Source: an uncultured Clostridia bacterium (GTDB lineage: Bacteria; Bacillota; Clostridia; Christensenellales; UBA1242). Taken from it: DNA of 39,905 nucleotides. The stretch spans positions 1-39,905 of the forward strand of contig CALVZW010000003.1 in the NCBI GenBank assembly GCA_944372675.1. The letters run 5' to 3'. This document shows, piece after piece, positions 31,800-39,905 of the stretch (its first letter is position 1; every line of letters starts with the position of its first letter). The notes beneath the pieces were generated by a model. It had not been told where the DNA came from and did no database searches. It saw only the letters and a program-made list of their open reading frames with translations. A program made the position numbers and the translations under genes.

Positions 31800-33194
31800 C
31801 TAAACTAATTTTAAAATTTTGTCTGCAATATATAATCCGTGTGCGGCAGCGTGGCTTAAACTTCGTGTAAAACCGCCACCATCACCTATTGCATAAACAT
31901 TCTTGCAACCCTTTATTTCAAAATCATCAGTTTCAGGTCTTGTAGCATAGTATTTACATTCTATACCATATAACAATGTATCAGTGTTAGCAGTTCCTGG
32001 TGCAATTTTATCTAATGCAAAAATAGTTTCAACAATATTATCTAATTGTCTTTTTGGCATACACAATGCTAAATCACCTGGTACTGCTTCAAGTGTAGGA
32101 CGAGTAGTAGATTGTGCAAGTCTTTCAGGTGTTGTTCTTCTACCCTTGATTAAATCTCCAAATCTTTGAACTAAAACGCTACCACCACTAATTTTGTTAG
32201 CAAGTGATGCAACATACCGTGCGTACTCAATTGGTTCTTTAAAAGGTTGAGTAAATGTACTTGTAGATAGCAAAGCAAAATTACTATTTTTTGTTTTCTT
32301 ATCTTCTTGTGCATAACTATGTCCGTTAATTGTTAAGACACTGTCTGTATTTTCCATAACAACATGCCCTCTTTCATTAAAGCAGAACATACGCACAACA
32401 TCACCATAACCTTTTGTTCTATACCAAACTTTAGGTTCGTATATTTGTTTGCTAAAATTTTCCCAAATGATAGATGGTAATTCAACACGAACACCTAAAT
32501 CTACTTGATTATTGTTGCATTCAACTCCATTTTTATCACACCAATTTCTAAAATCTTGACTACCTGCTCTACCAACAGCAAAAACAATGTGTTTACCTTG
32601 TACAGAAACTTCAGTATTTTGATAATGAAATAACACTGTATTAGTAGATTTATCTACATCAAAAACTTTAGCACGAGTTAAAATTGTAATTTTTGTTTTT
32701 AAAAATTCAATTAATTTTAACATTGTAAAATAATTTTCATCTGTACCTAAATGTTTTAAATCGGTTTGTCGTAAATGTAAATCATATTTTAAGCACTCTT
32801 TTTTTAATTCGTCATTAGGGTGGAAAACTTTGGTAGTAGCACCAAAATTCACTAAAACATCATCGGCTTGTTTAATGTAAGAATACACCACTTCTTGAGG
32901 TAAATAATCAGTTAACCAACCACCATACTCAGTTCCTATGATGTATTTTCCATCACTAAATGCCCCAGCACCAGCCATACCACTCATAATGGCACAATTA
33001 GCGCACTTTAAACAACCACCTTTACCGTGATTGTTGACAATCAAAGGACATTTTCTTTCTGCTAAATCATTGCCCTTTTCAATAAGTAAAATTTTTAATT
33101 TGTCATTTTCTTGACACAACCTGTAAGCAGTCATAATACCGCCAATTCCACCCCCGATGATGATAACATCATATTTGCTTAAAATTTCATTCAT
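31800..33194 (-). CDS. FAD-dependent dehydrogenase, COG2509-like
   Basis: This 464-residue flavoprotein has the FAD-binding GGGIGGI turn at 14-20 (IIIGGGIGGIMTAY), a second nucleotide-type strand IVFAVGRAGSQDF near residue 203, and the C-terminal NVYAIGDGGGFTRSLSHAAA. The Cys cluster CLKCANC with the preceding Cys of ERKCP could hold metal or take part in redox chemistry. This matches the poorly characterised COG2509 group. The substrate is unknown. GGAG precedes the ATG, 23 bases after parC, so it is in that operon. Confidence 0.8.
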   Translation of the reverse strand: MNEILSKYDVIIIGGGIGGIMTAYRLCQENDKLKILLIEKGNDLAERKCPLIVNNHGKGGCLKCANCAIMSGMAGAGAFSDGKYIIGTEYGGWLTDYLPQEVVYSYIKQADDVLVNFGATTKVFHPNDELKKECLKYDLHLRQTDLKHLGTDENYFTMLKLIEFLKTKITILTRAKVFDVDKSTNTVLFHYQNTEVSVQGKHIVFAVGRAGSQDFRNWCDKNGVECNNNQVDLGVRVELPSIIWENFSKQIYEPKVWYRTKGYGDVVRMFCFNERGHVVMENTDSVLTINGHSYAQEDKKTKNSNFALLSTSTFTQPFKEPIEYARYVASLANKISGGSVLVQRFGDLIKGRRTTPERLAQSTTRPTLEAVPGDLALCMPKRQLDNIVETIFALDKIAPGTANTDTLLYGIECKYYATRPETDDFEIKGCKNVYAIGDGGGFTRSLSHAAAHGLYIADKILKLV

Positions 33195-33217
33195 AATTTA
33201 ACTCCAATTTTTAATTT

Positions 33218-36200
33218 TTATTCATTTGTGTATTTATAAATTGCTGATATCTTATTGCCGACTTTGTTTGTTGTTAAACTCTTTCCCTTGCCCTGCTTTT
33301 TATCTGGGAAAAATTCCTTGTAAGTTTTTTTAATAAAATTGTCATTACCAGCAAATTTTATAACATATTCAGCATCCTTGTCCGCTATGTCAACAAACAA
33401 TATTTCATCATTATCTGCTAGTGCAAACACTTTTGCTCCTTTTCGTGCTCTTTGCGATAATTCAATGTTCCCAACATTAAATCTTTTACCAAGTCCTTTC
33501 TTTGTAGCAAGAATAAGTTCGCCACTTAAGCCCATTAGCCCTGCATATACTAAATGGTCATTGTCATTTAAATTGATACCTTTAACACCTTGGCTAATTC
33601 TTCCGCTTAAAGGTATTGAACTTACTTCACAATTAAGAGCCATACCAGATTTTGATATCATCAGTAAAGTTTTGTTTGCTTTAGATTTAATAACATTTAT
33701 TACTTCATCATTATCTTTAAGTTTAATTGCTAAATATTTTTGCTTAGCAACATCATATTCAATTAAACTTGTTCTCTTTAATAAACCAAATTTAGTTACA
33801 AAAATTAATTCACTCTTGTCTTTTTTGTCAATTTCAAACATCGCCAATATTTTTTCATTAACATCTAATTCTTTGCAAACAGTTCTTACCCCTACACCTT
33901 TATCACGCCATTTTGCTTCTTTTATGTCTTCAACTGCAATTCGGCAAGCATTTCCCTTATCGGTAAAAGCAACCAAAATTTTATCAGTAGTAGTCTTTAA
34001 AATGTTGTAATGCAATTCATTTTCTGTCATTTGCGAATTGTATTCTTTGATAGTGGTTTCAAAGTGTTTAGGTTGCATTCTTTTTATTGTTCCATTTTGC
34101 GTCAAAGCAACTATTGTGTCTTCAACAACTTTGTTGGCTTCCAAAATACTTTCTATGTCAATTTCTCCAAAACTTTTAACAATTTTTGTTAATCTTGGCA
34201 TACTATATTTTCTTCGTATTTCCAACATTTCTTCTTTAATTACTTCAAGTTGAAGTTTTTTAGAATTTAAAATTGCAGTCAATTTTTCAATTAATATTTT
34301 TAATTCATTTATTTCTTGTTCAATTTTGTAAACTTCAAGACTTGTTAATCTTGCTAAACGCATATCCAAAATTGCTTGTGCTTGTTTTTCAGATAATAAA
34401 AATCTTTGTCTTAAGCGTACTTTTGCCTCAGTAGTATTTGGGCTTGTTTTAATAATAGCGACAACTTCATCAATGTTAACAATTGCAATATGAAGCCCTT
34501 CTAAAATATGCATTCTTTCTTTTGCATTATTTAAATCAAATCTTGTTCTTCTAACAATTATACTAACTTGGTAATTAAGATAATATTTTAAAATTTCCAT
34601 TAAACCTAATTGTTTAGGCTTACCATCAGCAATTGCAACCATATTTATACCAAAAGTTGACTGCAAATCGCTGTACTTATATAATAAATTGAGAATATCA
34701 TTAGCATTGTATCCCGCCTTAACAGTAATGACTGCTCTTGTTCCACTGCGGTCAGATTCGTCTTTAATGTCTTGAATCCCTAACAACGCACCTTTCTTAT
34801 CTTCACGAATATCGGCAATTTTTGAAAGTAAAGAAGATTTATTCTTTTGATAAGGTATTTCAGTAATTACAATATTTGTCTTGCCATTGCCAGCATCTTC
34901 AAAATGAGTTTTAGCACGAATTGTAATTTTACCCCTACCCGTTTCATAGGCTTGATATAACTCATCTGTTGAAATGATTGCACCAGTTGGAAAATCTGGC
35001 CCTTTAATAATTTTCATCATTTCTTTTAAACTAATTGAAGGATGTTCAATCAAAGCAATTACACCATCAATAACTTCGTTTAAGTTGTGTGGCGGGATGT
35101 TAGTAGCAAGTCCAACCGCAATACCAACCGCACCATTAACAAGTAAATTTGGGAATCTCCCAGGAAGTGTATTTGGTTCTTTAAGAGTATCGTCAAAGTT
35201 AAAACTCCACTCAACAGTGTCTTTTTCTAAATCCCTTAAAAGTTCCATAGCAAGTGGCGCTAATTTTGCTTCGGTATATCTCATTGCCGCCGCACTATCA
35301 CCATCAACTGAACCGAAATTACCGTGTCCCTGCACAAGTATACCACGCATATTAAATGGTTGAGCCATTCTTACCATAGCATCATAAACCGATGTATCAC
35401 CGTGCGGATGATATTTACCTAAACAATCACCAACAATTCTAGCACATTTTCGATATTGTTTGTCTGGCGTCATTCCCAATTCAAGCATTGTATATAAAAT
35501 TCTTCTTTGAACTGGTTTTAAACCATCTTCAACTCTAGGAAGTGCCCTATCAAGCAAGACGAACTCGCTGTAAGGAATCATAGAATTATGAAGCACTTCG
35601 TCAATAGATTGAACTATCAAACCGCCGTCTATTTTCCCTCCGCCTTTCATTGTTTTATCTTGTTTCGGCTCTTGGTCGTTATAAGCCATTTTCTTTACCT
35701 CTTTTTTTATTTCGTTAGTAATAGAACTTTGTTTTACCTTATCTATTCTATTTTTGTTTTCAAAATTTTCTTTCTTTTCAAAATTAATATTTTCATTAAA
35801 ATTATCTAGATTTTCTTCGTCTTTAACATTAGTTTCAACATTTAAGTTTTCTTCGTAATTATTAAAATTTTCATTTTGCTTTATATAATATTTATCAGCA
35901 CTCTCTCTCTGCTCATTTTCAAAATTACTATTCTTATCTTCACTTTCAAAAACAAACTCATTTATACTTTCGTCTTCCTGAGTATATTCAACTTGATTAA
36001 TTTTTTTATATTCATTGTTATCATTGCTTTCAGTATTTTCTATCTCATTTACTTCTCTATCATTATTTTCTAAAAAGTTTTTTAACTTATGTGATGCACC
36101 TTGTTTAGTTATCTTATTTTCTTCTATGTTGTTGTCTTTATATTTATCTAAATTTGTTTTATCATTATGTTGACTAATATCTTCTTTTTCATTGTTATTT

Positions 36201-36382
36201 TGATTATTTGGTTTTACATTTTCATAGTAACTAAATAAATCTAATTGTCCCTCAATGGGTTTGTTTGTAAACTCTTCACTTTCTTCATCATCCAAATTCC
36301 TTTGAGGTAATTCAAATATTGACATTTGCCCCTCAATAGGTTCATTTGTGAATTCTTCATCCTCTTCGTCAAAATAAGACAC
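33218..36382 (-). CDS. parC: type IIA topoisomerase subunit A, ParC-like, with a long N-terminal extension
   Basis: This is the DNA-cleaving subunit of topoisomerase IV or a gyrase-like enzyme. The catalytic core starts near residue 232, with the quinolone-region [12 protein letters not shown], active-site Tyr369 in [10 protein letters not shown] and the [18 protein letters not shown] beta-pinwheel C-terminus. No GyrA box (QRRGGRG) is visible, which favours ParC. The core alone would be 823 residues, the normal size. The extra 231 residues are Asn/Glu/Asp-rich and disordered. They carry two copies of a 15-residue module, [15 protein letters not shown] (9-23) and [15 protein letters not shown] (36-50), each ending in a beta-clamp-binding-type motif. 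The start is GTG at 36382 with AGGAG 6 bases upstream. A second start, ATG at 35689 (Met232), has GAGGT 7 bases upstream, so two forms may be made. Confidence 0.9.
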   Translation of the reverse strand: MSYFDEEDEEFTNEPIEGQMSIFELPQRNLDDEESEEFTNKPIEGQLDLFSYYENVKPNNQNNNEKEDISQHNDKTNLDKYKDNNIEENKITKQGASHKLKNFLENNDREVNEIENTESNDNNEYKKINQVEYTQEDESINEFVFESEDKNSNFENEQRESADKYYIKQNENFNNYEENLNVETNVKDEENLDNFNENINFEKKENFENKNRIDKVKQSSITNEIKKEVKKMAYNDQEPKQDKTMKGGGKIDGGLIVQSIDEVLHNSMIPYSEFVLLDRALPRVEDGLKPVQRRILYTMLELGMTPDKQYRKCARIVGDCLGKYHPHGDTSVYDAMVRMAQPFNMRGILVQGHGNFGSVDGDSAAAMRYTEAKLAPLAMELLRDLEKDTVEWSFNFDDTLKEPNTLPGRFPNLLVNGAVGIAVGLATNIPPHNLNEVIDGVIALIEHPSISLKEMMKIIKGPDFPTGAIISTDELYQAYETGRGKITIRAKTHFEDAGNGKTNIVITEIPYQKNKSSLLSKIADIREDKKGALLGIQDIKDESDRSGTRAVITVKAGYNANDILNLLYKYSDLQSTFGINMVAIADGKPKQLGLMEILKYYLNYQVSIIVRRTRFDLNNAKERMHILEGLHIAIVNIDEVVAIIKTSPNTTEAKVRLRQRFLLSEKQAQAILDMRLARLTSLEVYKIEQEINELKILIEKLTAILNSKKLQLEVIKEEMLEIRRKYSMPRLTKIVKSFGEIDIESILEANKVVEDTIVALTQNGTIKRMQPKHFETTIKEYNSQMTENELHYNILKTTTDKILVAFTDKGNACRIAVEDIKEAKWRDKGVGVRTVCKELDVNEKILAMFEIDKKDKSELIFVTKFGLLKRTSLIEYDVAKQKYLAIKLKDNDEVINVIKSKANKTLLMISKSGMALNCEVSSIPLSGRISQGVKGINLNDNDHLVYAGLMGLSGELILATKKGLGKRFNVGNIELSQRARKGAKVFALADNDEILFVDIADKDAEYVIKFAGNDNFIKKTYKEFFPDKKQGKGKSLTTNKVGNKISAIYKYTNE
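35687..35701 (-). promoter_or_regulatory. internal ribosome binding site and start inside parC
   Basis: On the minus strand GAGGT, 7 bases and ATG (35689-35687) lie in frame in parC at Met232, exactly where a normal-length ParC would begin. It is probably the ancestral start and may still be used. Confidence 0.6.
36233..36358 (-). repeat. duplicated clamp-motif module in parC
   Basis: Two 45-base units, 36314-36358 and 36233-36277, code the same 15-residue module 27 residues apart. Over 34 aligned bases I count 28 identities, so the copies arose by duplication and have kept their protein sequence. Confidence 0.75.
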
Positions 36383-36424
36383 AACATTCTCCTAAACATT
36401 ATTATAAGTTAAAAAACTAAACTG

Positions 36425-38392
36425 TTATTTAATTTTCTTCAATTTATCAAATTCATCAGGTTCTTTGTTAAAGTTTGCGTATTCCGATATATATTGCTTT
36501 CTTGACTCAATGTCATCACCCATTAAAGTAGTTATTAATTTTTCAGCCTCAGCAGCATCTTCAATTGATACTCTAATCATAGTTCTATTTTTAGGGTCCA
36601 TTGTAGTTTCCCATAGTTGTTCAGGGTTCATTTCACCAAGACCTTTATATCTTTGAATATCATATCCCTTACCAAATTCGTCAGCATATTGTCTTAACTG
36701 GTCATCAGAGTAAGCATATTTAACTTCGTTTTTCTTAGATATTTTGTATAAAGGTGGCACTCCTATATAGACATGTCCATCTATGATTAGTTGTTTCATA
36801 TATCTATAAAAGAATGTCAAAAGAATAGACCTTATGTGTGCACCGTCTTGGTCAGCATCTGCTAATATGATAACTTTATCAAATTTCAAACTTTCTACAT
36901 CAAAATCATCACCAATGCCTGCACCCAATGCTGTTATGATTGAACGGAATTCGTCATTTTGCAAAACTTGTTCCAATCTTTTCTTTTCAACATTTAGTGG
37001 CTTTCCTCTTAGTGGCAATATTGCTTGAAAAGACCTATCTCTGCCCATCTTAGCACTACCGCCAGCACTATCACCTTCAACAATATATAATTCATTCTTT
37101 TTAGCATCTCGCCCACTACACGAAGCAAGTTTACCTATTAAAGCAGTAACTTCAAGACTATTCTTTGCCCTTGTAATTTCTTTAGCCTTTTTTGATGCTA
37201 ATCTCGCACTCGCCGCTAATTTGCCTTTGTTAATAATTGCTTCCAAAATCTTTTTATTATCTGCCTTTTCCATAATGGCTAGCAAATGCGTATATACTAA
37301 ATTATCAACTTCAGTTTTGGCTTCAGGATTACCAAGTTTTGTCTTTGTTTGTCCTTCAAACTGAACATTCTTCATTTTAATAGATAAAACCGCTGTAATG
37401 CCTTCACGGTAATCTTCACCCATTAAATTAGTATCTTTTTCTTTTAGCAACCCCGCTTCTCTACCCGCTTCATTAAATACTTTAGTTAAAGCAGTCTTAA
37501 ATCCTGTCTCGTGCGTTCCACCTTCACTGGTTGAAATATTGTTTACATAACTAAAAATGTTTTCAACATAAGCATCAGTGTATTGAATTGCACATTCAAG
37601 TTTTACAATGTCAGATTGTGCTTCAAAATAAATTGGAGTTGAATATAAAGCATTTTTGCCTTCGTTTAAATAAGAAACAAAGTCTTTAATACCGCCGTCA
37701 TACTTGTAAATTCGTTTTAAGCAAGAACCATCTTCATTAATTACATTTTCATCAATTAATTCAATAGTTGCACCTTTGTTTAAAAATGCGTATTCTTTTA
37801 ATCTTTTTGCAATAACTTCGCCACTAAAATTAATCGTTTCAAAAATGCGTGCATCAGGTTTAAAATGAACAAAAGTACCCTTGTCGGAAGTACTCCCTAA
37901 ACAACGCAAAGGACTCTTAACCGTTCCACCAAGAATTTTACCTTTTGAATTTGGAACTGAATGAAATTGTATTTTATATTTTTTACCATTCCTATTAGTA
38001 ATTACATCCAACCATTCACTTAAAGCATTTGTAACGGATGCACCCACTCCGTGCAAACCGCCCGAAAAAGCATAGTTATCATTGTTAAACTTTCCGCCTG
38101 CGTGTAATTGCGTAAATACAACTTCAACACCAGATATTCCTAATTGTGGATGTTTATCAACAGGTATACCTCTACCATTATCTTCAACTGAAACCGTACC
38201 GTCTTTATATAAAGTAACAATAATTTTATTACCATAACCATTGGCAATTTCATCCATTGAATTATCTACTATTTCCCATAGTAAGTGATGAAGTCCTTTT
38301 GCACTAGTCGTACCAATATACATACCAGGGCGTAATCTAACCGCCTCAAGACCTTCCAAAACAACTATATCTTTTGAATTATACTCTTTCAA
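36425..38392 (-). CDS. parE: type IIA topoisomerase subunit B, ParE/GyrB-like
   Basis: This is the ATPase subunit partner of the A subunit just downstream. The GHKL ATPase motifs are present (EIVDNSMDE, DNGRGIPVD, GGLHGVGAS) with the QTKTKLGN transducer Lys, and so are the TOPRIM motifs EGDSAGGSA and DADQDGAHI, then a normal C-terminal PLYKI, RYKGLGEM and P-rich end. At 655 residues it is of ParE/short GyrB length. Sequence alone does not separate ParE from GyrB; the name follows the partner lacking a GyrA box. The start is TTG at 38392 with GGAGGT 6 bases upstream. It is the first gene of a four-gene operon. Confidence 0.93.
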   Translation of the reverse strand: MKEYNSKDIVVLEGLEAVRLRPGMYIGTTSAKGLHHLLWEIVDNSMDEIANGYGNKIIVTLYKDGTVSVEDNGRGIPVDKHPQLGISGVEVVFTQLHAGGKFNNDNYAFSGGLHGVGASVTNALSEWLDVITNRNGKKYKIQFHSVPNSKGKILGGTVKSPLRCLGSTSDKGTFVHFKPDARIFETINFSGEVIAKRLKEYAFLNKGATIELIDENVINEDGSCLKRIYKYDGGIKDFVSYLNEGKNALYSTPIYFEAQSDIVKLECAIQYTDAYVENIFSYVNNISTSEGGTHETGFKTALTKVFNEAGREAGLLKEKDTNLMGEDYREGITAVLSIKMKNVQFEGQTKTKLGNPEAKTEVDNLVYTHLLAIMEKADNKKILEAIINKGKLAASARLASKKAKEITRAKNSLEVTALIGKLASCSGRDAKKNELYIVEGDSAGGSAKMGRDRSFQAILPLRGKPLNVEKKRLEQVLQNDEFRSIITALGAGIGDDFDVESLKFDKVIILADADQDGAHIRSILLTFFYRYMKQLIIDGHVYIGVPPLYKISKKNEVKYAYSDDQLRQYADEFGKGYDIQRYKGLGEMNPEQLWETTMDPKNRTMIRVSIEDAAEAEKLITTLMGDDIESRKQYISEYANFNKEPDEFDKLKKIK

Positions 38393-38421
38393 AGCCTAAC
38401 CTCCAAAAACATAACAAAGTG

Positions 38422-38450
38422 ATTATATCATATTTTGGACTATTTGCAAA
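38422..38450 (-). promoter_or_regulatory. promoter of the parE-parC operon
   Basis: On the minus strand TTTGCA (38445-38450), 17 bases and TATAAT (38422-38427) preceded by TGA, about 22 bases before the ribosome binding site. Confidence 0.7.
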
Positions 38451-38782
38451 AAGATTTAACACACATTTTTTGCAATTTATATTTAAAAATTTTGTTATAC
38501 TTAATTTGGAAAAATTTGTTAATTTATTATTTTAAATAAAATATAAGTAAAATTTTACATATAAATTACATAAATAAAACGAAAAACATTGCCATTTATC
38601 TAAACAAAGGAATAATGATTTATTCATAGCATAATTTTTTTATTAGCAAAATTTAAAACTAAAAATTTAAAAAAATTTATAATTTCACTAAATATATTGA
38701 TTTCACTAAATTATCATTATAAAATGTCCTATTTTAAATTTTATTTTGATAAATATTTATAATAAATAATCAAATTAAAAAA
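38451..38782. other. AT-rich intergenic stretch without a gene
   Basis: No frame with a ribosome binding site or RNA gene is visible. A 12-base direct repeat ATTTCACTAAAT occurs at 38682 and 38700, which may be chance in sequence this rich in A and T. Confidence 0.5.
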
Positions 38783-38809
38783 TGCTTATGATAGCATATA
38801 CCATAAGCA
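38783..38809 (-). terminator. terminator of the repeat-protein gene
   Basis: TGCTTATG (38783-38790) and CATAAGCA (38802-38809) form an 8-bp stem with an 11-base loop. On the minus strand it runs into TTTTTTAATTTG, 42 bases past the stop codon. Confidence 0.75.
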
Positions 38810-38850
38810 CTAAAAAATTTTTCCTTTATATCTTTAAAATAATCAATTAA

Positions 38851-39905
38851 TTATATCACAACACTAATGTTAGGTATTCCACCTCCAGTTATGGTTATAG
38901 TGTGACTCATATTAATATCATTCGGTGTTGTAAACACATAATAATCATTTATTGTACTTCCATTCCCACCATAAGTAATACCCCAAGTATATGGTCGAGA
39001 AACTGTTATTGTGTATGTTGTATTCTTTTCTAACTCTAGTTTTATTGTAGTTGTTCCCGAAACCGCAATTTGTTGCACATCTGTATAATTATCTTTTGTT
39101 CCATTTAAGATATTAAATATTATATGTCTGTCGAAATTTGTTGGCACATCTAATGTAATTGTTATTGTTGTTGTGCAAGTCAATTTCTCCCATACTGCAT
39201 ATAAATTTATTACCCCATTATGTGTTGTAGTTAAATTTTGTACCACCTGATTATTACCATAAACTACACCACCGTTTGTTGTTGTTGCCCAACCTTTAAA
39301 CTGATAGTACTTATACGCAAATGTGTTTACCGTTAATGCCTTTTGCTCATTGTAAGTAAATGTTAGGTCAGCCATACTACTTGCACCTGTTGAAATTGCT
39401 CCATTTGGTGCGTTAGCATTAAATTTTACCGTGTATGTATTTATTGTCCATTGTGCAGTTAGCGTTAAATTACTATTGCCACTATATGTTGCACCTGCAT
39501 CATAGTTGTTACTATCATTACCGCTCCAATGCGTAAAATGATATCCCGTTTTTGTAAAACTAAAACTACTATTAGTTATATCTAAAATTGTTGCAGGGGT
39601 TCCGCTGTTTATTAATGCAGTTGTATATGGATTACCTGTTGCACCATCTCCCGCATAATATGTAATCTTATAACCTTTTTCAACCATATTTGCAACTACA
39701 TTTAAATCACTTGTAATATTATTTACTACAACAACTACACTACCATTATTTATGTGATATGAAAATTTACAATTATTTGTTGTGTAAAATGTATTTTGTT
39801 CTTTTCCACTTAATAATATTGTTTCATTATTATTAAATGTAAGAGAATTTAATTCATAATTATCTGTATTAAATGTATATGTTATTGTTGCAGTACCAGA
39901 ATCTT
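38851..39905 (-). CDS. surface protein with InlB B-type repeats, 5' end outside the window
   Basis: The frame is open from the stop at 38851 to the window end, so this is the C-terminal part (about 350 residues) of a longer protein; the ATG at 39687 is internal. It holds two Listeria-Bacteroides (Flg_new/InlB B-type) repeats: one ends with TGYHFTHWSG and LTLTAQW, the next with YYQFKGWATT and NLYAVWEK. These small beta folds are typical of large secreted adhesins of gut and host-associated bacteria. The rest is Thr/Asn/Val-rich beta sequence. The C-terminus (GGGIPNISVVI) has no LPXTG motif or membrane segment, so anchoring is not explained here. Confidence 0.85.
   Translation of the reverse strand, partial: DSGTATITYTFNTDNYELNSLTFNNNETILLSGKEQNTFYTTNNCKFSYHINNGSVVVVVNNITSDLNVVANMVEKGYKITYYAGDGATGNPYTTALINSGTPATILDITNSSFSFTKTGYHFTHWSGNDSNNYDAGATYSGNSNLTLTAQWTINTYTVKFNANAPNGAISTGASSMADLTFTYNEQKALTVNTFAYKYYQFKGWATTTNGGVVYGNNQVVQNLTTTHNGVINLYAVWEKLTCTTTITITLDVPTNFDRHIIFNILNGTKDNYTDVQQIAVSGTTTIKLELEKNTTYTITVSRPYTWGITYGGNGSTINDYYVFTTPNDINMSHTITITGGGIPNISVVI

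Noticed and set aside
33339..34010. A 223-codon plus-strand open frame opposite parC, plus shorter ones up to 36073
   Set aside because: All lie on the reverse of a highly conserved gene and show no translation signals.
36425..38392. Calling the subunit pair gyrase (gyrB-gyrA)
   Set aside because: GyrB-like words are present, but the A subunit lacks a GyrA box in its C-terminal domain, so topoisomerase IV naming is preferred; gyrase activity is not fully excluded.
38682..38711. Direct repeat ATTTCACTAAAT as a regulatory or origin element
   Set aside because: Only two copies, in almost pure A/T sequence, with no nearby dnaA boxes or other supporting signal.

Overview
This is a very AT-rich stretch from an endospore-forming member of the Bacillota, most likely an uncultivated Clostridia-type organism. 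That call rests on several things seen here: spoIIIAA-AB-AC-AD-AE in the standard order, a YlbJ-like sporulation membrane protein and a PdaB-like deacetylase; the rimP-nusA-ylxR-infB-rbfA-nrnA-truB cluster typical of Firmicutes; strong GGAGG-type ribosome binding sites; and frequent TTG starts. Most genes lie on the minus strand and form ordinary housekeeping operons. No phage, insertion sequence, CRISPR array or rRNA was seen.

Layout. Positions 1-820: a CvpA-like membrane protein (+). 934-4762: minus-strand genes for a DivIVA-domain protein, a small membrane protein, Lgt, a two-OB-fold SSB-like protein and a polysaccharide deacetylase. 4862-6690: a plus-strand ABC ATPase and permease behind a structured leader that looks like a translational switch. 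6936-9870: an amino-acid-dehydrogenase-like oxidoreductase with a Cys/His-rich tail, an intracellular-type subtilase and a small helical protein, all on minus. 9950-13860: small unknown genes, a lytic transglycosylase, YlbJ, a DUF4364 gene and a TSCPD gene. 13860-16228: an NMT1/TauA-type binding lipoprotein that is the probable partner of the ABC transporter, PgsA, and a small membrane gene followed by tRNA-Glu(CTC). 16308-19596: the spoIIIA operon, which stops after AE. 19796-27413: the translation and transcription cluster from a TIM-barrel nuclease-like gene back to rimP. 27419-30469: DUF1292, RuvX, a NadR-like P-loop kinase, a 44-residue membrane peptide, an unknown coiled-coil protein and ribosome hibernation factor HPF. 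30497-38450: an operon of parE, parC, a FAD enzyme and an MTA/SAH-deaminase-like amidohydrolase. 38783-39905: the 3' part of a surface protein with Listeria-Bacteroides (InlB B-type) repeats, cut by the window end.

The most unusual things are these. (1) The ParC-like topoisomerase subunit has a 231-residue disordered N-terminal extension that carries two copies of a module ending in a beta-clamp-binding pentapeptide (QMSIF and QLDLF), and the ancestral start with its own ribosome binding site survives inside the gene. (2) The ABC transporter leader has two mutually exclusive hairpins, one of which buries the Shine-Dalgarno sequence. (3) The oxidoreductase has a tail with 12 Cys and 6 His in 38 residues. 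(4) spoIIIAF, AG and AH are missing from the spoIIIA operon. (5) The rimP-nusA-infB mRNA begins with a perfect 11-bp hairpin next to the start codon. (6) Ten of the eleven promoters I could place have an extended -10 (TGn).

All calls come from reading the sequence by eye; no database search or structure calculation was run.
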